A stretch of DNA of 64,000 bases from assembly GCA_041633555.1 (NCBI GenBank), contig JBFKFZ010000012.1, forward strand, positions 1 through 64,000, given 5' to 3'. Position numbers and translations under genes: made by a program. Positions within the stretch are counted from its first letter, which is position 1, and each line of letters starts with the position of its first letter. This document shows, piece by piece, positions 17,125-26,457 of the stretch. Origin of the DNA: JAHEAO01 sp041633555 (GTDB taxonomy: Bacteria; Pseudomonadota; Alphaproteobacteria; Rhodobacterales; Rhodobacteraceae). Below the pieces are notes generated by a model, which saw only the letters and a program-made list of their open reading frames with translations, was not told where the DNA came from and searched no databases.

Positions 17125-18315
17125 TCAGACCTTTCGCTCCGGCGTAGTCGGATCGCGCGAAACCTGTCGCATCGCGCGGGTCAGGGCGCCCAGATCGGCG
17201 CGCAGATCGGCCAGCGTCTCCTGCCGCCCCGCCGACATCTCCTCGAGGATCCGCAGCAGCTGGACGTCAATGGAACGCAGACGCATGCGGCTTTCGGCAT
17301 CGACATGGGACGTGTCCGCCCGGACGCGATCCTCCAGCACCTCGATCAGCCGCTCCTGCCCTTCAGCCACGCGCAACAAAGCCGCGCCGGATTGGTCGGC
17401 ACCGCCGAGTTTCGCCACCAGACCTTCAACCCCGTCGACCAGCTTGCCCAGCCTCTCGTCCAGTACCATCCGGCTGATATCGGACTCCCTGTGCAGCTCC
17501 TGCAGCGCCTCCATCTGTTCGGCTAGATGTTCCAGCATGACGCCGGCACCACCCTCGCCGACATGACCCTCGCCATCGCCGCTGGAAAAACCCAGCCGGG
17601 TGATCGTCGAAAGCCACTCTTCCAATTCGCGGTAGAACCGGTTCTGGCCATGACCTGCAAAAAGTTCGAGCAGTCCGACCACCAGCGACCCGGCAAGCCC
17701 CAGCAGCGACGACCCGAAGGCCACGCCCATGCCACCAAGCTGTTTCTCGAGCCCGGTCATCAAACGGGTGAAGATCTCGATACTGCCTTCGCCATCCTGC
17801 GGCGCCAGCGACCGGATCGTTTCGACGACGGCGGGAACGGTGATCGCCAGCCCGTAAAACGTGCCCAGAAGTCCGAGAAAGATTAGCAGCGCGGTCAGAT
17901 AGCGGGTGATGTCACGGGCCTCGTCGATCCTGGTCGCCACGGAGTCTAGGATCGAACGGGCCGAGGATGAGCTCATCTGCATCTTGGCGCCGCGCGTGCG
18001 CAACAGGGCCGCCAGCGGGGCCAGCAGGCGCGGCGGTTTCACCATCGCATGTCCGGGACGGTTGAGCGCGTGGCCCTCGATCCAGCTGACCGAGCTAATC
18101 AGCTGAAAAACCTGCCAGAAACAGGCCAGAACGCCGACCACGAAAACCAGGAAGATGAAGCCGTTGAGGTACGGGTTGGCCAGAAAAACCGCTGCGACAC
18201 GCGGATAGGCGACGTAGGCTCCGAACCCGATGAGTGCCAGAACAATCAACATCAGTGTGATCTGGCGGACTGGCTGGCTAAAGAACGACTCGGCCTCGCG
18301 ACCCGGCTGGTCCAT
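17125..18315 (-). CDS. ExbB/TolQ/MotA-like proton-channel protein
   Basis: The 396-residue inner-membrane protein has two N-terminal helices (about 18-38 and 48-72), a cytoplasmic segment, and a MotA/TolQ/ExbB-like helix pair: DITRYLTALLIFLGLLGTF near 135-157 and GVAFGSSLLGLAGSLVVGLL near 190-215. The region after 230 is a helical cytoplasmic tail. The ATG at 18315 was chosen because AGGAAA lies 8 bases upstream and because longer frames would run into chaC. It is followed by the MotB/OmpA-like partner with 3 bases between. A stator or energiser function is inferred from these two folds together. Confidence 0.78.
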   Translation of the reverse strand: MDQPGREAESFFSQPVRQITLMLIVLALIGFGAYVAYPRVAAVFLANPYLNGFIFLVFVVGVLACFWQVFQLISSVSWIEGHALNRPGHAMVKPPRLLAPLAALLRTRGAKMQMSSSSARSILDSVATRIDEARDITRYLTALLIFLGLLGTFYGLAITVPAVVETIRSLAPQDGEGSIEIFTRLMTGLEKQLGGMGVAFGSSLLGLAGSLVVGLLELFAGHGQNRFYRELEEWLSTITRLGFSSGDGEGHVGEGGAGVMLEHLAEQMEALQELHRESDISRMVLDERLGKLVDGVEGLVAKLGGADQSGAALLRVAEGQERLIEVLEDRVRADTSHVDAESRMRLRSIDVQLLRILEEMSAGRQETLADLRADLGALTRAMRQVSRDPTTPERKV

Positions 18316-18389
18316 CTGGACGTTTCCTGACGCTATTTTTTGTTGGCCGCAGGATAGGGCCCATTCTTCCGGCTGCCAACAGCCGATTG

Positions 18390-18935
18390 TCAGGCGCTTT
18401 GCGTCAGTTCCTGAACCCGGCGGGTTAGCCATTCCAGATCGGGATCGTGAATCCCCAACTCGGTCAGGTGTGCTGCCGTATTGTAAAGGTATTCCGTGTT
18501 CGGGCCCCGCCCGCCCTCGGCGCGGGCGATGATCGCGGCCTGTTCTTCCAGCGGCAGGTCACGGCAATACTGCACATGTTCGGTGTCGACAACGAATGTG
18601 ACCGCCTCTACCCGCCTTCCGTCGCTCAGGTGAACCTCATGGGTGAGTTCCAGATAGGCCGAGGAAATCAACTCCCGCTCCCGCAGATAGGCCAACGTCT
18701 CGGCCTCGCCGCCGGCCTTGACGCGCAGCACCAGGCCTTCGCAACTGGCATGGTCATGGGGATCGAGCGCCAACACAAGGCCCGGGTCCTCGGGCGTGCC
18801 GCGATGGTGTATCGAGCGCATGCAGAATGACCGCGCGAAGCCGTCAAGCCTTGCGATCACCCGCTCGTCGAACGCGAAACCGGGATTCCACATCAGCGAG
18901 CCATACCCGAATACCCACAAAGGCGTGTCTGCCAT
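18390..18935 (-). CDS. ChaC-like gamma-glutamylcyclotransferase
   Basis: This 181-residue protein of the ChaC family splits glutathione in the cytosol into 5-oxoproline and Cys-Gly. The substrate-binding N-terminal motif WVFGYGSLMWNPGF is diagnostic, and a catalytic glutamate is expected in the central CEGLVLRV to YLRERE region. The C-terminal GPNTEYLYNTAAHLTELGI is typical of bacterial ChaC. It reads in the same direction as the stator pair but with a 74-base gap. The symbol chaC is possible, although the E. coli gene context is absent. Confidence 0.9.
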   Translation of the reverse strand: MADTPLWVFGYGSLMWNPGFAFDERVIARLDGFARSFCMRSIHHRGTPEDPGLVLALDPHDHASCEGLVLRVKAGGEAETLAYLRERELISSAYLELTHEVHLSDGRRVEAVTFVVDTEHVQYCRDLPLEEQAAIIARAEGGRGPNTEYLYNTAAHLTELGIHDPDLEWLTRRVQELTQSA

Positions 18936-18999
18936 CGCTCTGGTCCTTGCGTTGCCCGGCCTATAAACACCAGCACAGGGCCGGGCGAAAGGGGCGTTG

Positions 19000-20001
19000 A
19001 TGCGCAGATTGCTGGTTGTTGTGGTGGTCGCCGCTCTCGGCTGGGGGGGCTACTGGTTCGTCGGGGCGCGGGCGGTGGAATCCGGTCTGTCGGGCTGGAT
19101 CGACCAGCGCCGGGCCGAAGGCTGGGCTGCCGATTATGCCTCGCTGAACACGCGCGGTTTCCCCAATCGCTTCGACACGACGATCAGAGAACTTCATCTG
19201 GCCGACCCGCAAACCGGGGTGGCTTGGAGCGCGCCGTTCTTTCAGATCCTCGCCTTGTCCTACAAGCCCAACCACGTGATCGCGGTCTGGCCCCCGGAAC
19301 AAACCCTCAGTTCGCCATTTCAGAATATCACTGTCACCAATGACAGGATGCGCGGTTCCGTGGTGCTCTACCCTGGGCCATCGCTGGAACTTGACCGGTC
19401 GGTCTTCGAGCTTGAAGATTTCCGTATGACCTCCTCGCTCGGCTGGTCCGCCAGCCTCGACAAGGGCAGTCTGGGCACCCGTCCCACGGTGGGCAAACCG
19501 GACACGTATGACATCGGGTTTGACGCCACCGGCGTGCGACCGTCACGCGATCTGCTCGAGGCGCTCAACCCCGGCGGCACGCTGCCTGATGTGTTCGAGC
19601 GTTTGCACATCGAGACGACCGTTGCGTTCGATGCCCCCTGGGACCGGTTCGCGATCGAGGATCGGCGGCCACAGATCACGCGCCTCGACCTCGATATCCT
19701 GCAGGCCAACTGGGGAGAGATGGACCTGCACGCCGCGGGCGGCCTCGAGGTGGATGCAACCGGCATCCCGTCCGGTCGGATCACCGTTCGCGCGAAGAAC
19801 TGGCGCGAGATGCTGCAACTGGCCGTTGCCAGCGGCGCGATCGCGGAAGGGTTCGCTCCGACGATCGAACGCGCGCTTGAACTGCTTGCCGGAATGTCCG
19901 GCAACCCCGAGACGCTTGACGCGCCGCTGTCGTTTCAGAACGGCAAGGTGTCCTTCGGGCCGATCCCGCTCGGCCCGGCCCCGACCCTCGTGATCCGCTG
20001 A
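19000..20001 (+). CDS. DUF2125 exported protein
   Basis: The 333-residue protein has an N-terminal signal or anchor (RRLLVVVVVAALGWGGYWFVG) and a long beta-rich body of the DUF2125 family, visible in the early motifs WAADYASLNTRGFPNRFDTTI and the C-terminal FQNGKVSFGPIPLGPAP. It is probably periplasmic or anchored in the inner membrane, resembling AsmA-like lipid-handling proteins only in general character. Start chosen at ATG 19000, with AAAGGGG six bases before it, in place of a TTG three bases earlier. Its stop overlaps the next gene by one base. Function unknown. Confidence 0.78.
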   Translation: MRRLLVVVVVAALGWGGYWFVGARAVESGLSGWIDQRRAEGWAADYASLNTRGFPNRFDTTIRELHLADPQTGVAWSAPFFQILALSYKPNHVIAVWPPEQTLSSPFQNITVTNDRMRGSVVLYPGPSLELDRSVFELEDFRMTSSLGWSASLDKGSLGTRPTVGKPDTYDIGFDATGVRPSRDLLEALNPGGTLPDVFERLHIETTVAFDAPWDRFAIEDRRPQITRLDLDILQANWGEMDLHAAGGLEVDATGIPSGRITVRAKNWREMLQLAVASGAIAEGFAPTIERALELLAGMSGNPETLDAPLSFQNGKVSFGPIPLGPAPTLVIR

Positions 20002-21212
20002 TGGCGATACGTCCGGTCCTGTCCAATTCCGCCGCGCGGCGGATCTTTCTGGAGCGTCACGGCCTTGCCGAACCGCCCAGCGGACCGTCGCGCGGGGCCG
20101 ATCTGCTGCGCCTCATCCGCCGCCTCGGTTTTGTTCAGGTCGACAGCATCAACACTGTCGAACGGGCGCATCACATGATCCTGCATGCCCGCCGCACCGG
20201 CTATCGACCCAACCATCTTCGGCCCCTGCTGGAGCGTGACCGCAGCCTCTTCGAGCACTGGACCCATGATGCCGCCATCATACCGACCGATTTCTACCCG
20301 CATTGGCGCCTGCGCTTCGAGCGCGACGCGGAAGAGCTGAGGGCGCGCTGGAAGAACTGGCGCCGCGACGGTTTCGAACAGAGATTTGCCGAGGTGCTCG
20401 GCCAGATCGAAGAGCATGGCCCGGCAGGATCCGCCGATGTCGGCGCCGGAGAGGCGCGCGGATCGGGCGGTTGGTGGGACTGGCACCCTTCCAAGACCGC
20501 CCTGGAATATCTCTGGCGCAGCGGGCAGCTCTGCGTGACCCGCCGCGAAGCCTTCCGAAAGGTCTATGACCTGACAGAGAACGTCATGCCCGCCAACGTC
20601 CTCGCGCACCAGCCAACGCCCGAGGAAACCATCGACTGGGCTTGCGAGGCTGCGCTGGAACGGCTCGGCTTCGCGACGCATGGCGAGATCGCGGCATTCT
20701 GGGGCAAGGTTACGACGACCGAGGCGCGGAACTGGTGCGCGGACCGGATTGCGGAAGGGACGCTCATCGAGATCGACGTCGCGGGCGCGGACGGCAAGTT
20801 GCGCCGCGCCTATTCACGCCCAGATTTGCCGGAGACCACCGATCTGCCCGAGCCGCCGGGCCTGATCCGCATCCTCAGCCCGTTTGACCCTGCGCTTCGC
20901 GACCGCAACCGCGCCGAGCGGCTGTTCGGGTTCTTCTACCGGATCGAGGTCTTCGTTCCGGCGCCGAAGCGGCAATATGGGTACTATGTCTTTCCGGTCC
21001 TCGAAGGCGAAAGCCTGATCGGGCGGATCGACATGAAATGCGACCGCGCCGAAGGCACGTTGAACGTCACCGCCTTCTGGACGGAACCGGGTGTCAGGCT
21101 TGGCACGACCCGGATGCAGAAGCTGCGCGCAGCACTGGACCGCACAGCCCGGCTTGCCGGGATGGAACGGGTGGAATTTCTGGACGGATGGCGCCGCGAT
21201 CAGCGGCAATAG
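20001..21212 (+). CDS. YcaQ-like DNA glycosylase (winged-helix protein)
   Basis: The 403-residue protein of the YcaQ/AlkX superfamily consists of tandem winged-helix domains. Members unhook interstrand DNA crosslinks or remove bulky alkyl bases. Visible signatures include LGFVQVDSINTVERAHHMIL, SLFEHWTHDAAIIP and a C-terminal RIDMKCDRAEGTLNV. The catalytic QxQ/QxD motif of the family corresponds here to the VQVDS segment, so the QxD form is present. The gene begins on the last base of the DUF2125 stop and converges with the extensin-like gene, overlapping it by 13 bases. Confidence 0.85.
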   Translation: MAIRPVLSNSAARRIFLERHGLAEPPSGPSRGADLLRLIRRLGFVQVDSINTVERAHHMILHARRTGYRPNHLRPLLERDRSLFEHWTHDAAIIPTDFYPHWRLRFERDAEELRARWKNWRRDGFEQRFAEVLGQIEEHGPAGSADVGAGEARGSGGWWDWHPSKTALEYLWRSGQLCVTRREAFRKVYDLTENVMPANVLAHQPTPEETIDWACEAALERLGFATHGEIAAFWGKVTTTEARNWCADRIAEGTLIEIDVAGADGKLRRAYSRPDLPETTDLPEPPGLIRILSPFDPALRDRNRAERLFGFFYRIEVFVPAPKRQYGYYVFPVLEGESLIGRIDMKCDRAEGTLNVTAFWTEPGVRLGTTRMQKLRAALDRTARLAGMERVEFLDGWRRDQRQ

Positions 21213-22078
21213 CTGCCGCCGCGATAGCGGGCAGTGTCGAAGTGAAAATGGTCCTGGTGATGCTTGTTGGCGGACGGACCCAGCACGGTTCCGAAGAAGG
21301 CGCAGGCAGATTTGTGCATGACTTTCAGAACCTTGCCGTGCTGCGGGTCGCGCCAGCCCTTGAGCACGCTGATCGAGGCCCCGTTCTTCAGCCCGATGGC
21401 CGAGATGTCGATCGCCCGGCCCCGGCCATGTTCCGAGATCTTCGCGCCCTTCTTGTTGTTCCGGGTCCGGCAGGCATAATGCGCCGCGACCTTCAGCCGG
21501 GTCACGCCGCCGCCAAGGCGGCCGACCGATGGCTTTACAGACCCGCTGACCCAGCCATTCAGCGCCTTTGCTGTAGTGCAATCCATGATCGACGGGGTCG
21601 AAAGCTGGACGCCGTCGACCGAGGTCACACGCACCGGCTCGGCCAGACCGCAGCCCTTGATCCGCCCGGCAATCGGCGAAAGCTCCACGCCCTTGATGCC
21701 ATTCATGCCGCAGACCGCGCCCTTGCGGCCATGCGTGATGATGGGGCTCGGCTGGGTCCGCATGCCAGATGCGGCTACCACGTTGCGGCGTTTCAGGTTC
21801 TCGGGCCGAACCGCGGGACGGATCGACTGCCCGACCGCCGCTCCGCTCGAAGCCAGAATGATCTTCTCGGGAGAGGGCGGCTTGATGATGCTCTTGCCTG
21901 GCCTGACCCGCGGCTGGATGACGTCGCCCCCCATCCGCGCAACCTCGACCTGCGGTTCGGTGGTGGCGGCATCGGGCCGCGCGACGGGTCTTGGCGATCT
22001 TTCGGGCGCGCTCGCCCAACCTGCCTGTACCGCTACTCCGGTCACAAATGCTGCGACGATCGCGATGTGACGCATCAT
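21200..22078 (-). CDS. Extensin-family (DUF2314/extensin-like C) exported protein
   Basis: The 292-residue secreted protein starts with a signal peptide (RHIAIVAAFVTGVAVQAG) and a Pro/Arg-rich spacer. The C-terminal extensin-like domain carries DCTTAKALNGWV, HYACRTRNNKKGAKISEHG, RAIDI and a C-terminal KHHQDHFHFDTARY. The paired His and Asp residues resemble a D,D-carboxypeptidase (VanY/MepA-like) zinc site, so a role in peptidoglycan trimming is plausible. The start at 22078 overlaps the tyrC stop as ATGA; a longer frame would run deep into tyrC. Confidence 0.83.
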   Translation of the reverse strand: MMRHIAIVAAFVTGVAVQAGWASAPERSPRPVARPDAATTEPQVEVARMGGDVIQPRVRPGKSIIKPPSPEKIILASSGAAVGQSIRPAVRPENLKRRNVVAASGMRTQPSPIITHGRKGAVCGMNGIKGVELSPIAGRIKGCGLAEPVRVTSVDGVQLSTPSIMDCTTAKALNGWVSGSVKPSVGRLGGGVTRLKVAAHYACRTRNNKKGAKISEHGRGRAIDISAIGLKNGASISVLKGWRDPQHGKVLKVMHKSACAFFGTVLGPSANKHHQDHFHFDTARYRGGSYCR

Positions 22079-22995
22079 GCCTTGGGCCCAGCGCGGCCAA
22101 AGTCCGGCGCCGCCGTGTCCTGTCCCGCCTCGATGATGCCCCGCCGAATAGCGCGGGTCCGGGTGAAATAATCGAACAGCTGTTCGCCGTCCCCGGTACG
22201 GATCGCGCGCTGCAGGGCAAAAAGCTCCTCGGTGAAACGGCCAAGGATCTCCAGCGTGGCATCCCTGTTGGTCAGGAACACGTCTCGCCACATGATCGGG
22301 TCCGACGCTGCAATCCGGGTGAAATCGCGAAAGCCCGCGGCAGAATACTTGATCACCTCGCTGTCGGTCACCCGGCGCAGGTCATCGGCGACCCCGACCA
22401 TCGTGTAGGCGATCAGGTGCGGCGCGTGGCTGGTTACGGCCAGCACCAAGTCATGATGATCGGCATCCATGACATCGACATGCGCGCCCATCGCCTCCCA
22501 TAGCCGCGTCAGCCTCGCCTGCGCCTCAGGGTCGGTGCCGTCGGAGGGCACCAGCAGGCACCAGCGGTTCTCGAAAAGCTCGGCAAAGCCAGAGCGCGGA
22601 CCGGAATGTTCCGTACCTGCGAGCGGATGGGCCGGGATGAACTGAACTGACGCGGGAAGATGCGGCGCCACCGCCTCGATCACCGCGCGCTTGACCGAAC
22701 CGACATCGGTTACGGTCGCCCCCGGCTTCAAGTGGGGTCCGATTTCTCTGGCGACCTCTTCCATAGCCCCGACAGGGGTTGCGAGAACGATCAGATCGGC
22801 ACCCTTGACCGCCTCTGCGAGACTGTCGACAACCTCATCGCACAAGCCGATTTCGCGGGCCGTATCGCGGGTTTCGGCAGAGCGGGCATAGCCCACGACA
22901 TGCATTGCAAGCCCACCGCGCCTGATCGCCCAGTACATCGACGAAGCAATAAGACCCAGACCGATCAGGGCGACGCGGTCGTAGTGAACGCTCAT
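22075..22995 (-). CDS. tyrC: Prephenate/arogenate dehydrogenase
   Basis: This enzyme oxidatively decarboxylates prephenate or arogenate in tyrosine synthesis. The 306-residue protein has an N-terminal Rossmann motif (VALIGLGLIASSM), then DVGSVKRAVIEAV and FIPAHPLAGTEHSGP, which carry the catalytic histidine region, and a helical C-terminal domain (TSHAPHLIAYTMV, SAAGFRDFTRIAASDP). The 22995 start overlaps the hisC stop as ATGA. hisC-tyrC pairs are common because HisC-type transaminases also act on aromatic keto acids. Preference for prephenate or arogenate cannot be read from the sequence. Confidence 0.92.
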   Translation of the reverse strand: MSVHYDRVALIGLGLIASSMYWAIRRGGLAMHVVGYARSAETRDTAREIGLCDEVVDSLAEAVKGADLIVLATPVGAMEEVAREIGPHLKPGATVTDVGSVKRAVIEAVAPHLPASVQFIPAHPLAGTEHSGPRSGFAELFENRWCLLVPSDGTDPEAQARLTRLWEAMGAHVDVMDADHHDLVLAVTSHAPHLIAYTMVGVADDLRRVTDSEVIKYSAAGFRDFTRIAASDPIMWRDVFLTNRDATLEILGRFTEELFALQRAIRTGDGEQLFDYFTRTRAIRRGIIEAGQDTAAPDFGRAGPKA

Positions 22996-24080
22996 CCCCT
23001 GCCCTCTTTGAAGGCGGCGATGGCGTGTGCAACACGGCGGCAACTCGACTCGTCGCCGATCGTGATCCGCAGGCAGTTCGGCAGCTTGTAGCCCGAAACC
23101 CGTCGCACGATCAGGCCTTGGGACTTCAGGTAATCGTCGCAGGCCTCGGCCTCGGACTGGTCATGAAAGCGCGCGAGGATGAAGTTCGCGCAGGACGTGT
23201 CTGATGGCACACCGATTTCGGCCAGCGCCTCGGCCAGCCAGACCCGCATGCGCGCATTCTCGGTGCGGCATTTCTGGGCATGGACGCGGTCACGAACCGC
23301 CGCCTCTGCGGTTTCAAGCTGCGCCACAGACAGGTTGAAGGGCCCCCGGACACGATTGAGCACATCGATGATCGCCTTCGGCCCGTAGCCCCAGCCGATC
23401 CGCAGCCCGCCAAGCCCGTAAAGCTTGGAAAAGGTCCGGGTCATCACGACATTGTCGCGCTGGTCGACATGGGCGGCGCCGCCGTCGAACCCCTCCACAT
23501 AGTCCGCATAGGCCCCGTCGAGCACGAGTATGGCCTGCGCCGGCAATCCGGCAACCAGCCGGGCAACCTCATTGCCACCGATCATCGTGCCGGTCGGATT
23601 GGCCGGGTTGGCGATGAAGACAAGCCGGGTCCTGTCATTGCAGGCGGCAAGGATCGCATCGACGTCGACGACCCGCTCGCGCTCCGGCACCTCGACCGGG
23701 GTTGCGCCCGCAGCCAGCGTAGAGATCCGGTACATCGAAAAGCCATGCTCGGTGTGGATCACCTCGTCACCCGGACCAGCATAGGCCTGACAAAGGAAGG
23801 TGATGACCTCATCCGATCCCGCGCCGCAGATGATCCTCTCTGCATCCAGACCGTGTACCTCGGCAATGGCGCGGCGCAGGGACGCATGGTCGCTGTTCGG
23901 GTAGCGGTGCAGTCTGTGAACCGCCTTGGCATAGGCTTCGCGCGCCTTCTCGCCGGGGCCGAATGGGTTCTCGTTCGAGGACAGCTTGACGACCTCGGCC
24001 ACACCTTTCACATGCGCCTCACCGCCCTGATAGAGCGTGATTTCCATGATGCCCGGCTGCGGGGTAATGATCTGGTTCAT
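22992..24080 (-). CDS. hisC: Histidinol-phosphate aminotransferase
   Basis: This 362-residue class I/II PLP aminotransferase forms histidinol phosphate in histidine synthesis and probably also transaminates aromatic keto acids, given its coupling to tyrC. Visible motifs are KLSSNENPFGPGEKA near the N terminus, NPANPTGTMI, and the PLP lysine segment TRTFSKLYGLGGLRIGWG. The C-terminal substrate arginine lies in NCLRITIGDE. Start at 24080 (MNQIITPQPG) was preferred over a longer frame that lacks conserved sequence. Confidence 0.92.
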   Translation of the reverse strand: MNQIITPQPGIMEITLYQGGEAHVKGVAEVVKLSSNENPFGPGEKAREAYAKAVHRLHRYPNSDHASLRRAIAEVHGLDAERIICGAGSDEVITFLCQAYAGPGDEVIHTEHGFSMYRISTLAAGATPVEVPERERVVDVDAILAACNDRTRLVFIANPANPTGTMIGGNEVARLVAGLPAQAILVLDGAYADYVEGFDGGAAHVDQRDNVVMTRTFSKLYGLGGLRIGWGYGPKAIIDVLNRVRGPFNLSVAQLETAEAAVRDRVHAQKCRTENARMRVWLAEALAEIGVPSDTSCANFILARFHDQSEAEACDDYLKSQGLIVRRVSGYKLPNCLRITIGDESSCRRVAHAIAAFKEGRG

Positions 24081-24140
24081 GTGTGCTGCCCTGCTGTTCC
24101 GGAGCCTTCTAGCGGCAGCCAAACGGCAAGGCCAGATATT

Positions 24141-25562
24141 TCACCGCTCGAGCACGTTCCGGAACTGCCAGGGATCGCTTTCGTCGACATCGTCGGGGAA
24201 TTGCGTCTGGCGGTCGGTCAGGGGCGTCCAGTTGGTGTAATGGGCCTCGACCGGACCGAGATAAGGACGCTGCACCTCGAGACACCTTGCATGGTCCATC
24301 TCGTCGGTCTCGACGATACCGGTATTCGGGTTGTCCAGCGCCCAGACCATCCCGGCCAGCACCGCCGAACTGACCTGCAGCCCGGTCGCGTTCTGATCGG
24401 GTGCCAGCTGCCGCGCCTCGTCATTCGACAGGCGCGAACCGTACCAGAGCGCGTTCTTCTCATGCCCATAGAGCAGCACGCCCAGCTCGTCGATACCCTC
24501 GACAATCTCCTCGGGTTCGAGAATGTGATGCACGTCCTGGATCTGGTTCGAGCCGAACATCTCGTGAAGGCTCAGCACCGCGTCATCGCAGGGATGGTAG
24601 GCATAGTGGCAGGTCGGGCGGAATTCCGGATTGGCCGGATCGCCGACTGTGTAATAATCCGAAATCGAGATCGCCTCGTTATGGGTGACAAGAAAGCCGA
24701 ATTGCGGCCCCGGTGTCGGGCACCATGTACGGACCTTGGTATTGGCGCCGGGCTGCGACAGCCAGATCCCGGCACGGCATCCCTTGGTGTAGCCGCTGGC
24801 ATTCTCGGGCATCCATCTTTCATGCGTGCCCCAGCCCAGCTCGGCAGGCTGATGGCCTTCGGCGATGAACCCCTCGACCGACCAGGTATTGACGAAATGA
24901 CCCGGTGTGCGCGGCTCCAGCCGCACCTGCGTATCGCGTTCGGCGATATGCACGCCCTTGACGCCCAGCTGTTGCATCAGCTTCGCCCATTCCGCGCGGG
25001 ACGATGGTTCCGCCGAGTCCTCGCCGAGATCGCGGGCGAGCGTCAGCAGCGCCTCCTTCACGAACCAGCTCACCATGCCCGGATTCGCGCCGCAGCAGGA
25101 CACTGCCGTCGTCCCGCCCGGATTCGCGGCCGCCTCGTCGCGTACCGACTGGCGCAGGGCATAATTCGTGCGCTCGGAATTGTCCTCGGTCTCGAAATAA
25201 AACCCCGCCCAGGGCTCGACCACCGTGTCGATATAGGGCACGCCGATCTCGCGGCAGAACCTCATCAGGTCGAGCGAGGACGTATCGACCGACAGGTTTA
25301 CACAGAACCCCTTTCCCGGTTCCAGCAGGCCGCCCAGCACCTCTCCGTAATTCGCCTTGGTGATCGCAATCTGCAAATGCCGCGCGCCGCGCGCCGCCAG
25401 ATCATCCGCGACCGCCTCGTTCGGCTCGATCACCACCAACTTGGAGCGGTCGAAATCGAAATGCCGCTCGATCAGCGGCAAGGTCCCGCGTCCGATCGAA
25501 CCAAAGCCGATCAGCACGATCGTGCCATCGATGCCGTGATAGACGGGATGTGTGGCGGCCAT
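24141..25562 (-). CDS. hss: Homospermidine synthase
   Basis: This NAD-dependent enzyme makes sym-homospermidine from two putrescines (or putrescine plus spermidine), the main long polyamine of many alphaproteobacteria. The 473-residue protein has a saccharopine-dehydrogenase-like Rossmann motif (TIVLIGFGSIGRGTLPLI) and family signatures PYIDTVVEPWAGFYFE, SCCGANPGMVSWFVKEAL and YYTVGDPANPEFRPTCHYAY. An AGAGGA lies upstream of the start. It is followed on the same strand by hisC after 60 bases and preceded by the rpsD terminator, so it begins a new unit. Confidence 0.93.
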   Translation of the reverse strand: MAATHPVYHGIDGTIVLIGFGSIGRGTLPLIERHFDFDRSKLVVIEPNEAVADDLAARGARHLQIAITKANYGEVLGGLLEPGKGFCVNLSVDTSSLDLMRFCREIGVPYIDTVVEPWAGFYFETEDNSERTNYALRQSVRDEAAANPGGTTAVSCCGANPGMVSWFVKEALLTLARDLGEDSAEPSSRAEWAKLMQQLGVKGVHIAERDTQVRLEPRTPGHFVNTWSVEGFIAEGHQPAELGWGTHERWMPENASGYTKGCRAGIWLSQPGANTKVRTWCPTPGPQFGFLVTHNEAISISDYYTVGDPANPEFRPTCHYAYHPCDDAVLSLHEMFGSNQIQDVHHILEPEEIVEGIDELGVLLYGHEKNALWYGSRLSNDEARQLAPDQNATGLQVSSAVLAGMVWALDNPNTGIVETDEMDHARCLEVQRPYLGPVEAHYTNWTPLTDRQTQFPDDVDESDPWQFRNVLER

Positions 25563-25612
25563 GCTGCGGGTCCTCTTCGGCTCGGGCGATCCTCCGCCCC
25601 TGAAACGAAAAA

Positions 25613-25635
25613 GGCCGCGCCGGTTCGGCGCGGCC
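25613..25635 (-). terminator. Intrinsic terminator of rpsD
   Basis: A perfect 9-bp GC stem (GGCCGCGCC / GGCGCGGCC) with loop GGTTC is followed, read on the minus strand, by TTTTTCG. It sits 22 bases past the rpsD stop, in the correct position and orientation to end the rpsD transcript. Confidence 0.9.
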
Positions 25636-25657
25636 CCGTAAGATGGTCGGTGAGACC

Positions 25658-26278
25658 TTAGTTCTTGGCGTAATATTCGACCACGAGGTTCGGTTCCATC
25701 ATCACCGGATAGGGCACGTCGCCCAGACCGGGGGTCCGCACGAAAGTGGCGGTCATCTTCGAGTGATCGACATCGAGATAGTCGGGCACGTCCCGCTCGG
25801 CCATGCCGGCGGATTCCAGAACCATCGCCATCTGCTTGGATTTGTCGCGCACCTCGATCACGTCGCCTTCCTTGACGCGGTAGGACGCGATGTTGACGCG
25901 GGTGCCGTTCACCTTGACGTGGCCATGGTTCACGAACTGGCGGGCGGCAAAGACGGTCGGCACGAACTTGGCGCGGTAGACCACGGCGTCCAGACGGCGC
26001 TCCAAGAGACCAATCAGGTTCTCGCCGGTATCGCCCTTCACGCGCTCGGCCTCGGCATAGATCTTGCGGAACTGCTTTTCGGTGACATCGCCGTAATAGC
26101 CCTTCAGCTTCTGCTTGGCACGCAGCTGCAGACCGAAGTCGGACAGCTTGCCCTTGCGGCGCTGGCCGTGCTGGCCGGGGCCGTATTCGCGGCGGTTGAC
26201 CGGGGATTTCGGACGACCCCAGATGTTTTCGCCCATCCGGCGGTCGATCTTGTACTTGGCAGACGTGCGTTTGGTCAC
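25658..26278 (-). CDS. rpsD: 30S ribosomal protein S4
   Basis: This 206-residue primary 16S rRNA-binding protein organises the 5' domain of the small subunit. Family motifs are plain: KRTSAKYKIDRRMGENIWG, SPVNRREYGPGQHG, and the S4 RNA-binding domain with RLDAVVYRAKF and ARQFVNHGHVKVNG. The start is GTG at 26278, six bases after AAGGAGAT; any upstream ATG would add residues unlike S4. It is monocistronic, ended by a strong terminator. The 179 bases upstream contain no recognised leader structure. Confidence 0.97.
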   Translation of the reverse strand: MTKRTSAKYKIDRRMGENIWGRPKSPVNRREYGPGQHGQRRKGKLSDFGLQLRAKQKLKGYYGDVTEKQFRKIYAEAERVKGDTGENLIGLLERRLDAVVYRAKFVPTVFAARQFVNHGHVKVNGTRVNIASYRVKEGDVIEVRDKSKQMAMVLESAGMAERDVPDYLDVDHSKMTATFVRTPGLGDVPYPVMMEPNLVVEYYAKN

Positions 26279-26457
26279 GGCTGATCTCCTTCTGTTGCCC
26301 GAAACGGGCGGATGTGAAGGGCGTTGTCCTCTGGCCTTTCGGCCCGACAGGCATCCCCTTGCGGGGGCCACCAACACCAATATGAATGATCCGGCCGCGT
26401 TGCCGGGCCGGAACAGGGGGCGCTTATACCCCGGGCAAGCGCAGAGTCAACAGGCTG

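Noticed and set aside
15259..18315. Zorya-type defence system (ZorA/ZorB-like pair)
   Set aside because: A MotA-like plus MotB/OmpA-like pair is present, but no ZorC, ZorD or ZorE gene lies beside it and the long coiled coil is in the OmpA protein, not in the channel protein. Kept as a stator-like pair of unknown role.
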